A model generated the notes under the pieces. That model did not search any database. It was not told the DNA's origin and saw only the letters and a list, made by a program, of their open reading frames with translations. From the NCBI RefSeq assembly GCF_052114605.1, contig NZ_JBFRFB010000010.1, forward strand, positions 1 to 64,000: a stretch of 64,000 bases of DNA. The letters run 5' to 3'. Source of the stretch: Microvirga sp052114605. Lineage in GTDB: Bacteria > Pseudomonadota > Alphaproteobacteria > Rhizobiales > Beijerinckiaceae. Below, piece after piece: positions 23,865-33,282 of this stretch. Each line of letters starts with the position of its first letter. The first letter of the stretch is position 1. The position numbers were made by a program, and so were the translations under genes.

Positions 23865-25700
23865 TCAGAAGCGCCAGATCAATGGCACGAAGAACACCGA
23901 CACGACAAAGAACCAAATCAGCAGCGGCAGGCCGAGCTTCCAGTAATCACTGAAGGCGTAGCCGCCCGGCCCCATCACCATCAAGTTTGTCGGTGTAGCG
24001 ATAGGGGTCAAAAAAGAGGCAGCCGCCGCGATGGCTGTGGACATCAGGACCGGCTGCGGTGAGACGCCCATGCTTGTGGCCGCAGCAACCCCGATGGGAA
24101 TGACGATGAGCGCCGTCGCTGTATTGCTGATCAACTGGCCCATGATGGCAGTCAGCGCGAATAGCCCGGCCAGCAGCGCGATGGGGCCGGCCTCGCCAAC
24201 CAATGAGACGAGTTGCTCGGCCATCAACTTCGCCGCCCCTGTTTCGGTCATTGCCGTGGAGAGCGGCATCATGGCACCGACCAGGATCACTGTGGTCCAG
24301 CTGATCGCGCGATAAGATTGTTCGGCGCTCATGATTCCGGAGAGAATGACAGCGCCGGCAGCTAGGAGCCCGGCGACCGCCGGGGGAACGATTCCGGTCG
24401 CGAGCAGGATGACCATCCCGATCAGTATCGCAACCGCCTGCTTCGCACCGGGTCCCATTGGCACGGCTTGGCGGCGAACCAGCTCGGGCGAGCTCACGAC
24501 CAGGACGTCGGGATCGTTCAGGTGAACATCGAGGGCCTTCCAGGTGCCCTGCAGGAGCATGGTATCGCCAGCCTGCAGAACGATACCGCCAGCTTGTTTG
24601 GCCACGCTACCAACTTTCGCCTCAGCGCCGCCACGCTGCACGGCAAGAATGATGAGATCCCCGCTATCGGTCACCATGCCGGGAAACACACGCTGGCCAA
24701 TCAGGCCCGAACGCGGCGGAATGACCACTTCGGCCAAGCCGGAACGGCGGTTGAACAGCACCTCCTCCCCTTGACCGGTCTTTGTCTCCTCGCGGAATGC
24801 AAGATGGGCCTTGGCCGCCAATGCCGCCGCCGCGTCAGCGTCCCCCCGCAGCAGCAGATGGTCCCCCTCGGCTATCGCCGCCCTACGCAGCGGGCCGCTC
24901 GATATGTTGTCCTGGATGGCGACGAGTTTCAGTTCCGGATAGGCAGACAGGTCAATCGCCGCAGCTGCCTGACCGACAAATGGCGAACTCGCACGCACAC
25001 GCAGCTGATAGAGGCCGCTGGCAAGCCCGTATTGCTCGACCAGCGTCTTGGCATGGCGGCTGAAATCAGCAGGCATGGTGGCACCATTGCGTTCCGGAAG
25101 CAGCCGCTGCCCGAACACGACAATGATCGCCATAGTGCCTGCGAGCAGCGGCACACCGATCAGCGCGAACTCAAAGAAGCCAAATTCCCCTACCCCCGCC
25201 TCGGCGCCGGCTTCCGAAACCAGCACGTTGACGGGCGTGCCGGTCAACGCCAGCATAGAACCAGCATGGGCCGCAAAGACCAACGGCATGAGCAATTGCG
25301 AAGACTTGCGCCTGAGCCGCACCGCGATGACAACGACAACCGGCAGCAGCGCAGCGACGGCGCCATTCACGCTGATCAGAGCGGTGAGCAGCGCGACCAG
25401 GATCATCTTCAGGAGAAGGAGTCGGGTCCGGCTCTCCTCTCCGGCCCCCTTGATCAGGAGTTGGCCGGCCCAGGCAGTGACGCCGGTTACTTCAAGAGCA
25501 GAGCTGATGACGAAGAGCGAGGCGATGAAGATCACGGCTGGATCGCCGAAGCCGGCAAGGGCCTGGGGCAAAGTCAAGATCCCAGTGGCCCATAGCGCCA
25601 GCGCGGTCATCATGGCGACGAGGACGACAGGAATTTTGTTCCAGACAAACAGAACGACGGCAACGGCGATGATGATGCCGGTATACGCTATCGGGCTCAA
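23865..25700 (-). CDS. SLC13-family permease with two RCK_C (TrkA-C) domains
   Basis: Protein of 611 residues, TTG start with GGAG upstream. About five N-terminal membrane helices include the substrate-binding hairpin (LISVNGAVAALLPVVVVIA, LALTGTPVNVLVS). A cytoplasmic insert (~210-400) holds two TrkA-C-like domains (LVAIQDNISSGPLRRAAIAE, LILAVQRGGAEAKVG). A second membrane half follows with the repeat hairpin (MGQLISNTATALIVIPIGVA, TPIATPTNLMVMGPGGY). This is the layout of bacterial DASS/SLC13 proteins that carry sulfate, arsenite-like or dicarboxylate anions by sodium or proton coupling. Last gene of a leftward operon with the M20 peptidase and the AbgT-type transporter. Confidence 0.85.
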   Translation of the reverse strand: MSPIAYTGIIIAVAVVLFVWNKIPVVLVAMMTALALWATGILTLPQALAGFGDPAVIFIASLFVISSALEVTGVTAWAGQLLIKGAGEESRTRLLLLKMILVALLTALISVNGAVAALLPVVVVIAVRLRRKSSQLLMPLVFAAHAGSMLALTGTPVNVLVSEAGAEAGVGEFGFFEFALIGVPLLAGTMAIIVVFGQRLLPERNGATMPADFSRHAKTLVEQYGLASGLYQLRVRASSPFVGQAAAAIDLSAYPELKLVAIQDNISSGPLRRAAIAEGDHLLLRGDADAAAALAAKAHLAFREETKTGQGEEVLFNRRSGLAEVVIPPRSGLIGQRVFPGMVTDSGDLIILAVQRGGAEAKVGSVAKQAGGIVLQAGDTMLLQGTWKALDVHLNDPDVLVVSSPELVRRQAVPMGPGAKQAVAILIGMVILLATGIVPPAVAGLLAAGAVILSGIMSAEQSYRAISWTTVILVGAMMPLSTAMTETGAAKLMAEQLVSLVGEAGPIALLAGLFALTAIMGQLISNTATALIVIPIGVAAATSMGVSPQPVLMSTAIAAAASFLTPIATPTNLMVMGPGGYAFSDYWKLGLPLLIWFFVVSVFFVPLIWRF

Positions 25701-25779
25701 TCGTGCAGCTCCCTAGAGTATTGTCTCGGCCGCCGAAACCGTTTGCAGGGCGCCTCCTCGGCGGTGCCCAGCGCAGGCA

Positions 25780-27000
25780 TCAATCCTCCAGCGTCGCCAT
25801 CAGCACGCCAAGTCGGCAGCCTTTCTCGTATTCGGTAAGGTTCACATATTCCTTGATGGTGTGGATCTCGGCTTGGCCGGCACCGATGGTGATGGTCGGA
25901 ATGCCATGCTTATCGAGCCAATTGGCGTCGAGCCCGCCATTGGAGAACAGATAGCTCGGCTCGATGCCGAGTCTGGCCAGAGCCCTGGTCGCACGCTGGA
26001 CGACGGGGCTGTCCTTAGCGAGCTCGAAGGGTGGGTAGGCCGGCTGGTGGCTGAATTTCACTTCAGCGGTGCCACCCTCGTGATCTTTCACCTCCGCTTT
26101 GGCTTTGGCGAAGGCTTCCTTGAAGCCATCGGCGATCTTGGTCGCGAAAGCAGCCTCTGGGCTGCGTGCCTCGCCACGGATATAGGCATAATCGGTCACG
26201 ACATTGGTAGCATCTCCTGCAGACTTTCCGTCCTTTCCGCCGAAGATACCGACATTGCTACTGCCGCGGCCATCGGACTTGACGACCTTGCCGAACCACC
26301 CGGCTCGCTGCGCTTCTGTGAGGGCGATGGCGCCGATCAGCGTTGCCGAGATGCCTTTTTCAGGAGCGACGCCAGCATGCGAGGCGCGGCCTGTGATCTC
26401 GACTTCCCAATTTTCCTGACCGACCGCGCCTATGATGAGCTCCGAGGCGAGTTGCCCATCGACATTGATGCACATTACCGGACCGCCAAGATCCGCAGGG
26501 TTCAATTCGCGGGCGCCGTGCAGGCCGCTCTCCTCGCGCACCGTGAAAAGCAGAGTGATCGGCGGGTGGGAAAGCTTGTTCTTGATCAGCGTCTCGGCCA
26601 AGACGACGAGAAGCGCCACGCCGGTGCGGGCATCGCCGCCAAGTGCTGTCGTGCCGTCTGACACGATGCGGTCGCCTTCACGCCTCGGCTTGGCGCCAGC
26701 ACAGAGCGGAACGGTGTCGAGATGGGTCGAGAACAGCAGGCGCGGTCCCGGTCGGGTTCCCGGCAGGTCGACGATCAGGTTGCCGGTTTCGGTTGGTAGC
26801 GGGATACGCTTGTTGACGTCGTCGAAACGAATGGCCGAGGCCGGCACGCCGATTTTCGTCAGCGCGTCGCTAACCGCGGCTGCGATATTGGCTTCCTTAC
26901 CGGTCACACCTTCAACCGAAAGAAACAGCATCAGGTGATTGATCGCTGCGTCGGTGTCGAGAGGAATGGAAGGGGTGCTCTTGGTATCCATCATATCCAT
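25780..27000 (-). CDS. M20-family metallopeptidase (peptidase T/aminoacyl-hydrolase-like)
   Basis: Protein of 406 residues with all expected zinc-site elements: STHLDTVP (His93 ligand, Asp95 orienting), GGDARTG (Asp123 bridging), REESG (Glu156 base, Glu157 ligand), NVDGQ (Asp181) and AEIHTIKEYV (C-terminal His). A dimerisation domain sits between (EVEITGRASHAGVAPEKGIS). Cytoplasmic; closest in feel to peptidase T-like M20 members. It is flanked by an AbgT-family transporter (43 bases upstream) and an SLC13 permease (79 bases downstream). In E. coli AbgT imports p-aminobenzoyl-glutamate for M20 hydrolases AbgA/AbgB, so an analogous amide-hydrolysing role is a fair inference. Exact start uncertain among three nearby Met codons. 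Confidence 0.85.
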   Translation of the reverse strand: MDMMDTKSTPSIPLDTDAAINHLMLFLSVEGVTGKEANIAAAVSDALTKIGVPASAIRFDDVNKRIPLPTETGNLIVDLPGTRPGPRLLFSTHLDTVPLCAGAKPRREGDRIVSDGTTALGGDARTGVALLVVLAETLIKNKLSHPPITLLFTVREESGLHGARELNPADLGGPVMCINVDGQLASELIIGAVGQENWEVEITGRASHAGVAPEKGISATLIGAIALTEAQRAGWFGKVVKSDGRGSSNVGIFGGKDGKSAGDATNVVTDYAYIRGEARSPEAAFATKIADGFKEAFAKAKAEVKDHEGGTAEVKFSHQPAYPPFELAKDSPVVQRATRALARLGIEPSYLFSNGGLDANWLDKHGIPTITIGAGQAEIHTIKEYVNLTEYEKGCRLGVLMATLED

Positions 27001-27043
27001 CCGATCAGGTGAGAGTTACGTAGCGCTGAGATGGGGGCCGGGG

Positions 27044-28600
27044 TCATAGCCCCCACGGCAGACCGAGCATCTTCCAAATGGCAAAGAGAGCGGTCCACAA
27101 TACGAACATCCAAATGACATAGGGGAGCATCAGCGAGACGATCGTGCCAACGCCAGCAGAGCGATCGTACTTTTGTGCAAACCCAACGACGAGGGCAAAA
27201 TAGGCGTTCAACGGCGTGATTGCGTTCATCGGCGAATCGCCGACGCGATAGGCGGCGAGTACGGCCTCCGGCTCGACTCCGAGTTTCATGAGCAGAGGCA
27301 CAAAAACCGGAGCGAAGATTGCCCATTTGGCTATCGCGCCAGTTAGCAGCAGGTCGATGATCGCAACGACAACAATGAATCCGAGCAGCAGCGGCAGCGC
27401 ACCGATATTGGCCGCTTGCAGAGCGCTCGACAGGCTGAGCGCCATCACCGTGCCCATGTTGGTATAGGTAAAATAGGCGACGAACTGGCTCAGCACGAAG
27501 AACAGGAAAATCGTGCCGCCCAGGCTCTTGATCGACTTCTCAATCGCCGCAATGACCTCGGGCAATGTCTTCAAGGTGCCTGCACCGACCCCATAGGTCC
27601 AGCCCGTCACGAGAAACACCAGCATGATAAGCGCAATGAGTCCGTTCATGAAGGGCGAGTTGCCGATGAGTTCCCGTGTGTCCGGATTCCGCAGCGGTGC
27701 ACCCGACGGAATCGTCAGGAGGCAGAAGACCGCGACAAGCGCGAGCAATCCGATGCCGGCGAAACGCAGGCCGCGAGTCTCCTGCTCCGAAAGTACGGCA
27801 CCCTGCTCCGTCGTGGTTCCTTCCGCTGCCAGCTTGGGATCGTAAGCCCCGAGGCGCGGCGCAATCATGCGGTCGGTAATGAAAGCAATGACCACAGTAA
27901 GGAGCAGCACCGAGGCGATTGAAAACCAGACATTCGAAGCGAGTCCAATGGAACGGTTGGGATCGACAAGATGAGCCGCGTCATTGGTGAACTCGACGAG
28001 CACGGCATCGAGCGGCTTGATCAGCATATTAACGGTGAAAGCGCCGGCCACCGCCGCAAAGCCAAGCGCGAGACCGGCTAGCGGATGCCGACCGACGGCA
28101 AGATAGGCGATACCTGCAAGCGGAATGAGAACGAGATAGCCGGCATCAGCTGCGATGCTGGCGATGATGCCGACGAACGATAGAATGTAAGTTAGCGCCC
28201 AGCGTGGAGAAACGATCACCAGTTTACGGATCAGGGCGGTGACGAGTCCGGACTCCTCTGCAACCCCTGCGCCGATCATGGCGACGATCATGAGACCGAC
28301 CGCCGTGAAGCTCATGAAATTAGGTATCAGCGACGAATACATGAAGCGGATGCCGTCTGTAGTCAGCAGACTGCGTATCTCCGTGCTGGCAGTTTCCACC
28401 TGGTGAGTATCCGGGTTGATACGCTCAAAAGAAACGGACGCTCCGAAAAGACTCAACACTGCCGATAGTACGATGACGATGCCGATCAGAATCAGGAAGA
28501 TGACCACGGGATGGGGGACCATGTTCCCTACCCTCTCGACGGCATCCAGAAATCTCTGCATCACCGTCTTCGGCGCGGCGGTAGCGGTAGTGGTGGACAT
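27044..28600 (-). CDS. abgT: AbgT-family transporter
   Basis: Protein of 518 residues (family ~500) with ~12 hydrophobic segments. Family landmarks: the N-terminal helix VERVGNMVPHPVVIFLILI, FMSFTAVGLMIVAMIGAGVA, the loop AADAGYLVLIPLAG, and a re-entrant region LLTGAIAKWAIFAPVFVPLL followed by YRVGDSPMNAITPLNAYFAL. ATG 28600 is preceded by GGGAGG. AbgT proteins import p-aminobenzoyl-glutamate, or in some species export sulfonamides and p-aminobenzoate. Co-transcription with an M20 peptidase favours uptake of an acyl-amino-acid conjugate. First gene of its leftward operon. Confidence 0.88.
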   Translation of the reverse strand: MSTTTATAAPKTVMQRFLDAVERVGNMVPHPVVIFLILIGIVIVLSAVLSLFGASVSFERINPDTHQVETASTEIRSLLTTDGIRFMYSSLIPNFMSFTAVGLMIVAMIGAGVAEESGLVTALIRKLVIVSPRWALTYILSFVGIIASIAADAGYLVLIPLAGIAYLAVGRHPLAGLALGFAAVAGAFTVNMLIKPLDAVLVEFTNDAAHLVDPNRSIGLASNVWFSIASVLLLTVVIAFITDRMIAPRLGAYDPKLAAEGTTTEQGAVLSEQETRGLRFAGIGLLALVAVFCLLTIPSGAPLRNPDTRELIGNSPFMNGLIALIMLVFLVTGWTYGVGAGTLKTLPEVIAAIEKSIKSLGGTIFLFFVLSQFVAYFTYTNMGTVMALSLSSALQAANIGALPLLLGFIVVVAIIDLLLTGAIAKWAIFAPVFVPLLMKLGVEPEAVLAAYRVGDSPMNAITPLNAYFALVVGFAQKYDRSAGVGTIVSLMLPYVIWMFVLWTALFAIWKMLGLPWGL

Positions 28601-29101
28601 GTCCTGCCTCCCATGAACCCAGGCTCTCGAGCCAAGACGCGCCCAGCCGCTCCATTCCCGTGCAAAGGCTCAGGTCGCCAGTTCGGAACATAATTCGTTG
28701 TGTGAGGAGAGCATCGGCACAGAATCCCAAATTTGGACCGGGCGTCCCAAAGTTCGAGCTGCGGCGGAATTACGGCGCCGAGTAGGCTTCTAAGGCCAAG
28801 GGCTTGCCTTCGTGACACGTTACCTCAGTACCCGTTACTCGAACGAAGCGGGAGGTGGCAGACCCAAAAATGGGATGTCCGGCGTAGAGTTGGGATTCTG
28901 AGCTAATCCTTGCCCACCATACTGTTGTTAGCGTTTAGGTGTCGTCTGGAAAGGGCTGACACGGCGGATCCTTCCCGTGCCAGGGTGCACTTCTCTGTCT
29001 AGCGACCGTCGGAGGAAGGAGAAGTTTGCATTGAGCGGCTTGCGAATGAGTAGGCCCTCTCTGGGCAGGCTCAGCGACACAGAGCCTGCGGGGCGACAGG
29101 G
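28601..29101. other. 500-base divergent intergenic region (abgT / RND efflux)
   Basis: Separates the leftward abgT operon from the rightward efflux operon and should carry both promoters. A leftward frame entering it from 29491 has no recognisable product and runs antisense to the adaptor gene. No regulator gene, operator palindrome or RNA structure was recognised. Confidence 0.35.
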
Positions 29102-30199
29102 ATGAGGCGCAATATGGCCATCGGGTTCCTGCGCGCTTCGGCGCTCGCAGCGGTCGCTTTCATCGCCGCATCCTGTCAGCGCGAGAATGCGGATGCCCCA
29201 CCGCCGATCCGGATCGTTCGAACGATCACCGTGGAGCCGCCACGTGAGGCGGCAGATCTCGGTTTCACCGGTCACATCGAGGCGCAGGATCAGGCCTCTC
29301 TCGCGTTTCGCATCGGGGGGCGGCTGGCTGAGCGTAGCGTCGGCATTGGCGCGACGGTCCGCGACGGCGAGACGGTCGCGCGGCTCGACCCCGAGGACGA
29401 GCTCAATGATTTGCGTTCTGCCAGGGCGGCGTTGGCGGCTGCGCAGAGCGATTTCAGAAAGGCGGAAAATCAGTTCGGGCGACAGAGCCATCTGCTAGAG
29501 CGTAACGTCACGACGCAGGCGGATTTTGAAGCGGCCGAGCAGGCGCGCACTGCAGCCCAGGCCCAGGCCGACGCCGCGCAGGCCCGGGTCAGTGCCGCGG
29601 AAGACGTCGTCGGCTTCACCATGCTGAAGGCGGATGCACCGGGTGTCGTCACCAGAGTCGGCGCCGAACCGGCGGAGGTGGTTCAGGCGGGGCAAATGAT
29701 CGTCCAACTTGCGAGGCGCGATGGTCGTGATGCGGTGTTCGAGCTTCCAGCCGATCTCATTCGCCGGATTTCCCCTGACGCCCGCATGAATGTGATGCTG
29801 GCTAGCGACCCTGCCGTCGCGGCGCATGGGCGGGTGCGGGAGGTCGCGCCCCAGGCCGACCCAGTAACGCGCACCTTCCGGGTTCGGATCGGGCTGACCG
29901 ATCCACCGCCGAGCTTCCGGCTTGGGACCGCCGTTACGGGAACGATCCGTGGCAGCAGCTCAACCGCGATCGCAATACCGGCGACGGCGTTGACCCAGCA
30001 CGATCAGGCGACAGGCATCTGGATCGTCGATCCCAAGACGCTGACGGTCTCGCTGCGTAGGCTCGACGTACTTAGCAGCGACCCGGCGACCGCACTCATC
30101 CCCCATGGACTCGATCTCGGCGACATTGTCGTCACCGCTGGTGCGAGCCTTTTGCGGGAGGGCCAGAAGGTTCGGCTGATCGGGGCGGATGCACGATGA
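29102..30199 (+). CDS. RND efflux periplasmic adaptor (MFP), lipoprotein
   Basis: Protein of 365 residues (an in-frame ATG at 29114 is an equally good start). The signal peptide ends in a lipobox (AFIAASCQ), so it is lipid-anchored in the inner-membrane periplasmic face. Features in order: lipoyl/barrel-sandwich half (GFTGHIEAQDQASLAFRIGG), the alpha-hairpin (RAALAAAQSDFRKAENQFG to ARVSAAEDVV), the second lipoyl half (LKADAPGVVTRVGAEPAEVV) and the beta-barrel with VREVAPQADPVTRTFRVRIG. It overlaps the RND permease start (ATGA). A second adaptor follows the permease, so the pump may use a hetero-adaptor pair. Confidence 0.9.
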   Translation: MRRNMAIGFLRASALAAVAFIAASCQRENADAPPPIRIVRTITVEPPREAADLGFTGHIEAQDQASLAFRIGGRLAERSVGIGATVRDGETVARLDPEDELNDLRSARAALAAAQSDFRKAENQFGRQSHLLERNVTTQADFEAAEQARTAAQAQADAAQARVSAAEDVVGFTMLKADAPGVVTRVGAEPAEVVQAGQMIVQLARRDGRDAVFELPADLIRRISPDARMNVMLASDPAVAAHGRVREVAPQADPVTRTFRVRIGLTDPPPSFRLGTAVTGTIRGSSSTAIAIPATALTQHDQATGIWIVDPKTLTVSLRRLDVLSSDPATALIPHGLDLGDIVVTAGASLLREGQKVRLIGADAR

Positions 30200-33100
30200 C
30201 TTTCAATCTCTCAGAGTGGGCACTCAAGAGCCGCTCGGTCGTGATCTATCTCATGATCGTGGCAGTTGCCGCCGGCGTGCTCGCCTTCATCCGGCTCGGT
30301 CGCAACGAAGATCCTGCCTTCGTCATCAAGACAATGGTCATTTCGGCTGCTTGGCCGGGCGCAACTATGGAGGATACCCTCAGTCAAGTCACCGAGCGGC
30401 TGGAGCGCCAGCTTGAAGAGACGCCGGGCCTCAACACCGTCCGCAGCTACACTACACCGGGCGTGACGACGATCTTCGTCGAGCTGAAGCAGTCGGTACC
30501 CGGGCGCGAGGTGCAGGACACCTGGCACAGGGTGCGCAATCTCGTCACTGACATGCGCCATACACTGCCGACCGGCGCGCTTGGGCCTTTCTTTAACGAC
30601 CGCTTCGGCGACACATTCGGCATTATATACGGCTTCACCGCCGACGGTTTCACCGGTCGAGAGCTGCGCGACTATGTCGAGGCCACCCGCTCGCGGCTGC
30701 TGCTCGTGCCGGATGTCTCCAAAATTGAGATCATCGGGGCGCAGGATGAGCGTATTTTCATCGAATTCTCAGTGCGGGAACTTGCCAATCTCGGCATCGA
30801 TCGTGGTGCATTACTGGCGGCATTACAGAGCCAGAATGCGGTTCGGCCTGCCGGTGTCATCCAGACCCAAGACGAAAAATTTGCCGTCCGCGTCTCCGGC
30901 GCCTTCCAGTCGGAGGCTGATCTCCTCAACGTCAACTTTCCAGTGGGAGATCGCATGGTCCGCCTTAAGGACATCGCCACGGTGCGGCGCGGTCATACCG
31001 ACCCGCCCCAGCCGATGTTCCGGGTGGACGGGCAAGAAGCGATCGGACTCGGCATCGCCATGCGCGATGGCGGGGACATCCTGGCCCTCGGAGCGAACAT
31101 CAAGACGGCCATGGCGGAAGTTACCGCCAACTTGCCGCTGGGCATCGAGCCGAAGCTGGTCGCCGATCAGGCAGTGACGGTGGAGCATGCGATTGACGAT
31201 TTCATGACGTCGCTGTGGCAGGCGGTGATCATCATTCTGGTTGTGAGCTTCATCAGCCTTGGCTTGCGCCCCGGTTTGGTCGTAGCCCTGTCGATACCCT
31301 TGACACTCGCCATCGTTTTTGCCTGCATGCTCGTTATTGGGATTGACATGCAGCGCATTTCGCTTGGCGCACTGATTATCGCGCTGGCGCTGCTTGTCGA
31401 TGACGCCATGACAACGACTGACGCGATGGTCACCCGTCTCGCGGCCGGCGATGAAAAGGTTAAGGCGGCCACCTACGCTTTCGAGAAATATTCGACTGCG
31501 ATGCTGGCCGGAACACTCGTGACGATAGCCGGCTTCGTGCCGATCGGATTTGCCGCGAGTTCAGCTGGAGAATACACCTTCTCGCTCTTCGCAGTGGTGA
31601 CGATTGCGCTCGTCGTATCCTGGTTCGTGGCAGTCGTCTTTGCTCCCGTTCTCGGCGTTGCAATGCTGTCCGCTCCGAAAGTATCGACGCCCGATGCGGG
31701 TCCGGGCCGCACCGTCCTGATGTTCCGGCGGCTGCTTTCTGGTGCGATCAGGCTGCGTTGGCTAACGATTGCCATAACACTAGCGCTCTTCCTGGCATCG
31801 GTTCTCGCACTACCTCTGGTACCACGCCAGTTTTTCCCAGCCTCGGATCGGCCAGAACTATTGGTCGACCTGACACTTCCGCAGAACGCCTCGATCTACA
31901 GTAGCGAAGAGGTATCGGCGCGCTTCGACACGGCATTGAAGGGCGATCCCGATGTCGATCGCTGGAGCACTTATGTCGGGCGCGGGGCGATCCGCTTTTA
32001 CTTGCCGCTCAACGCGCAGCTGCCGAATGATTTCTTCAGCCAAGTCGTGATCGTCGCGAAGGATGTAGCGGCGCGAGACCGCCTCTGGAAGAAGCTCGAG
32101 GCGCTGCTGGATAAGGAGTTTCCGAACGTTGTTGCGCGTGTTTATCCACTCGAGCTCGGTCCGCCCGTCGGCTGGCCCTTGCAGTATCGCGTCAGCGGAC
32201 CGGACATCGCGGAGGTCCGCTCCATCGCCATGAAGCTCGCCCAAGCCGTCGCAGCCAATCCCAAGGCCGAGCAGATCAACTTCAATTGGATAGAGCCCTC
32301 GCGCGAGTTGCGTTTGCGGGTCGACCAGGACGAAGCCCAACGGCTCGGCCTAAGTTCGCAGGCACTCGCCTCAATCCTCAACACGGTTGTCTCAGGTACT
32401 ATCGTAACGCAGGTGCGAGACGCCATCTATCTCGTTGACGTCGTCGTGCGCGCCCAGGATACCGACCGTGTCTCCCTGGAAACACTACGCAGCATGCAGG
32501 TCGCGCTTCCGAGCGGCCGCTCCGTGCCGATTTCGCAATTCGTGACCTTTAGCTACGGGTTCAACCCGCCTCTGATCTGGAGGCGCAACAGGATCCCGAC
32601 CCTGACTGTCGCAGCCGACGTTGCCCCCGGCACCCTGCCGGAGACGGTCGTTTCCGGTTTGCAGCCCTCCATTGAGGAACTGGGGAAGGCTCTGCCAGCC
32701 GGATACAACATCGCCGTTGGCGGGACGGTGGAGGAGAGCGCCACCTCGCAAGCATCGGTCCTCGCTGTAATCCCGGTGATGCTGCTTATAATGTTCACCG
32801 TGCTGATGGCGCAGCTCAGAAGCTTCCGCCTCCTCGCCATCGTCCTCAGCATCGCTCCGCTCGGTCTGATCGGTGTTGTCGGCGCTCTGCTTCTGTCCGG
32901 CAAGCCGCTCGGTTTTGTGGCATTGCTCGGCATCCTCGCCCTGATCGGCATCATCACTAAAAACGCGGTGATCCTGGTTGGGCAGATTGAGGCTGAGCGG
33001 GCGCTCGGTAAGGGCGTGATACAGGCGGCACTTGACGCGAGCAGCACACGTTTTCGACCGATCATGCTGACTGCGATATCGACCGTTCTGGGTATGATTC

Positions 33101-33282
33101 CCATCGCACCGACGGTGTTTTGGGGACCCATGGCCTTCGCCATCATGGGCGGTCTGCTTACTGCGACTCTGCTCACCCTCATTCTCCTGCCAGTACTCTA
33201 TGTCACTGTGTTCGGCGCCGGCTCTTCCATGCCGGACGAGGTGAGAGAACGCGACGAGGCTACCACCGGAGTGGCTGCATGA
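30196..33282 (+). CDS. RND-family efflux permease (AcrB/MexF superfamily)
   Basis: Protein of 1,028 residues, the standard length. Twelve membrane helices are arranged as 1 + 5 in each half with two large periplasmic loops. Proton-relay helix 4 carries IALALLVDDAMTTTDAMV, with the paired Asp of RND pumps. The permuted second half has LGILALIGIITKNAVILVGQ, where a Lys follows the helix. Porter-domain sequences such as GREVQDTWHRVRNLV and PVGWPLQYRVSGPD fit the hydrophobe/amphiphile group rather than heavy-metal pumps. It is coupled by ATGA overlaps to adaptors on both sides. No outer-membrane channel gene is in the operon, so it presumably uses a TolC-type channel encoded elsewhere. Substrate unknown. 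Confidence 0.93.
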   Translation: MTFNLSEWALKSRSVVIYLMIVAVAAGVLAFIRLGRNEDPAFVIKTMVISAAWPGATMEDTLSQVTERLERQLEETPGLNTVRSYTTPGVTTIFVELKQSVPGREVQDTWHRVRNLVTDMRHTLPTGALGPFFNDRFGDTFGIIYGFTADGFTGRELRDYVEATRSRLLLVPDVSKIEIIGAQDERIFIEFSVRELANLGIDRGALLAALQSQNAVRPAGVIQTQDEKFAVRVSGAFQSEADLLNVNFPVGDRMVRLKDIATVRRGHTDPPQPMFRVDGQEAIGLGIAMRDGGDILALGANIKTAMAEVTANLPLGIEPKLVADQAVTVEHAIDDFMTSLWQAVIIILVVSFISLGLRPGLVVALSIPLTLAIVFACMLVIGIDMQRISLGALIIALALLVDDAMTTTDAMVTRLAAGDEKVKAATYAFEKYSTAMLAGTLVTIAGFVPIGFAASSAGEYTFSLFAVVTIALVVSWFVAVVFAPVLGVAMLSAPKVSTPDAGPGRTVLMFRRLLSGAIRLRWLTIAITLALFLASVLALPLVPRQFFPASDRPELLVDLTLPQNASIYSSEEVSARFDTALKGDPDVDRWSTYVGRGAIRFYLPLNAQLPNDFFSQVVIVAKDVAARDRLWKKLEALLDKEFPNVVARVYPLELGPPVGWPLQYRVSGPDIAEVRSIAMKLAQAVAANPKAEQINFNWIEPSRELRLRVDQDEAQRLGLSSQALASILNTVVSGTIVTQVRDAIYLVDVVVRAQDTDRVSLETLRSMQVALPSGRSVPISQFVTFSYGFNPPLIWRRNRIPTLTVAADVAPGTLPETVVSGLQPSIEELGKALPAGYNIAVGGTVEESATSQASVLAVIPVMLLIMFTVLMAQLRSFRLLAIVLSIAPLGLIGVVGALLLSGKPLGFVALLGILALIGIITKNAVILVGQIEAERALGKGVIQAALDASSTRFRPIMLTAISTVLGMIPIAPTVFWGPMAFAIMGGLLTATLLTLILLPVLYVTVFGAGSSMPDEVRERDEATTGVAA

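Noticed and set aside
24468..25595. Rightward 375-codon open frame
   Set aside because: Antisense to the SLC13 permease, rich in Gln/Arg/His, no recognisable domain or ribosome site.
33120..33278. Extended N-terminus of the second RND adaptor
   Set aside because: This part is the permease coding sequence in another frame; the ATG at 33279 begins a proper lipoprotein signal.
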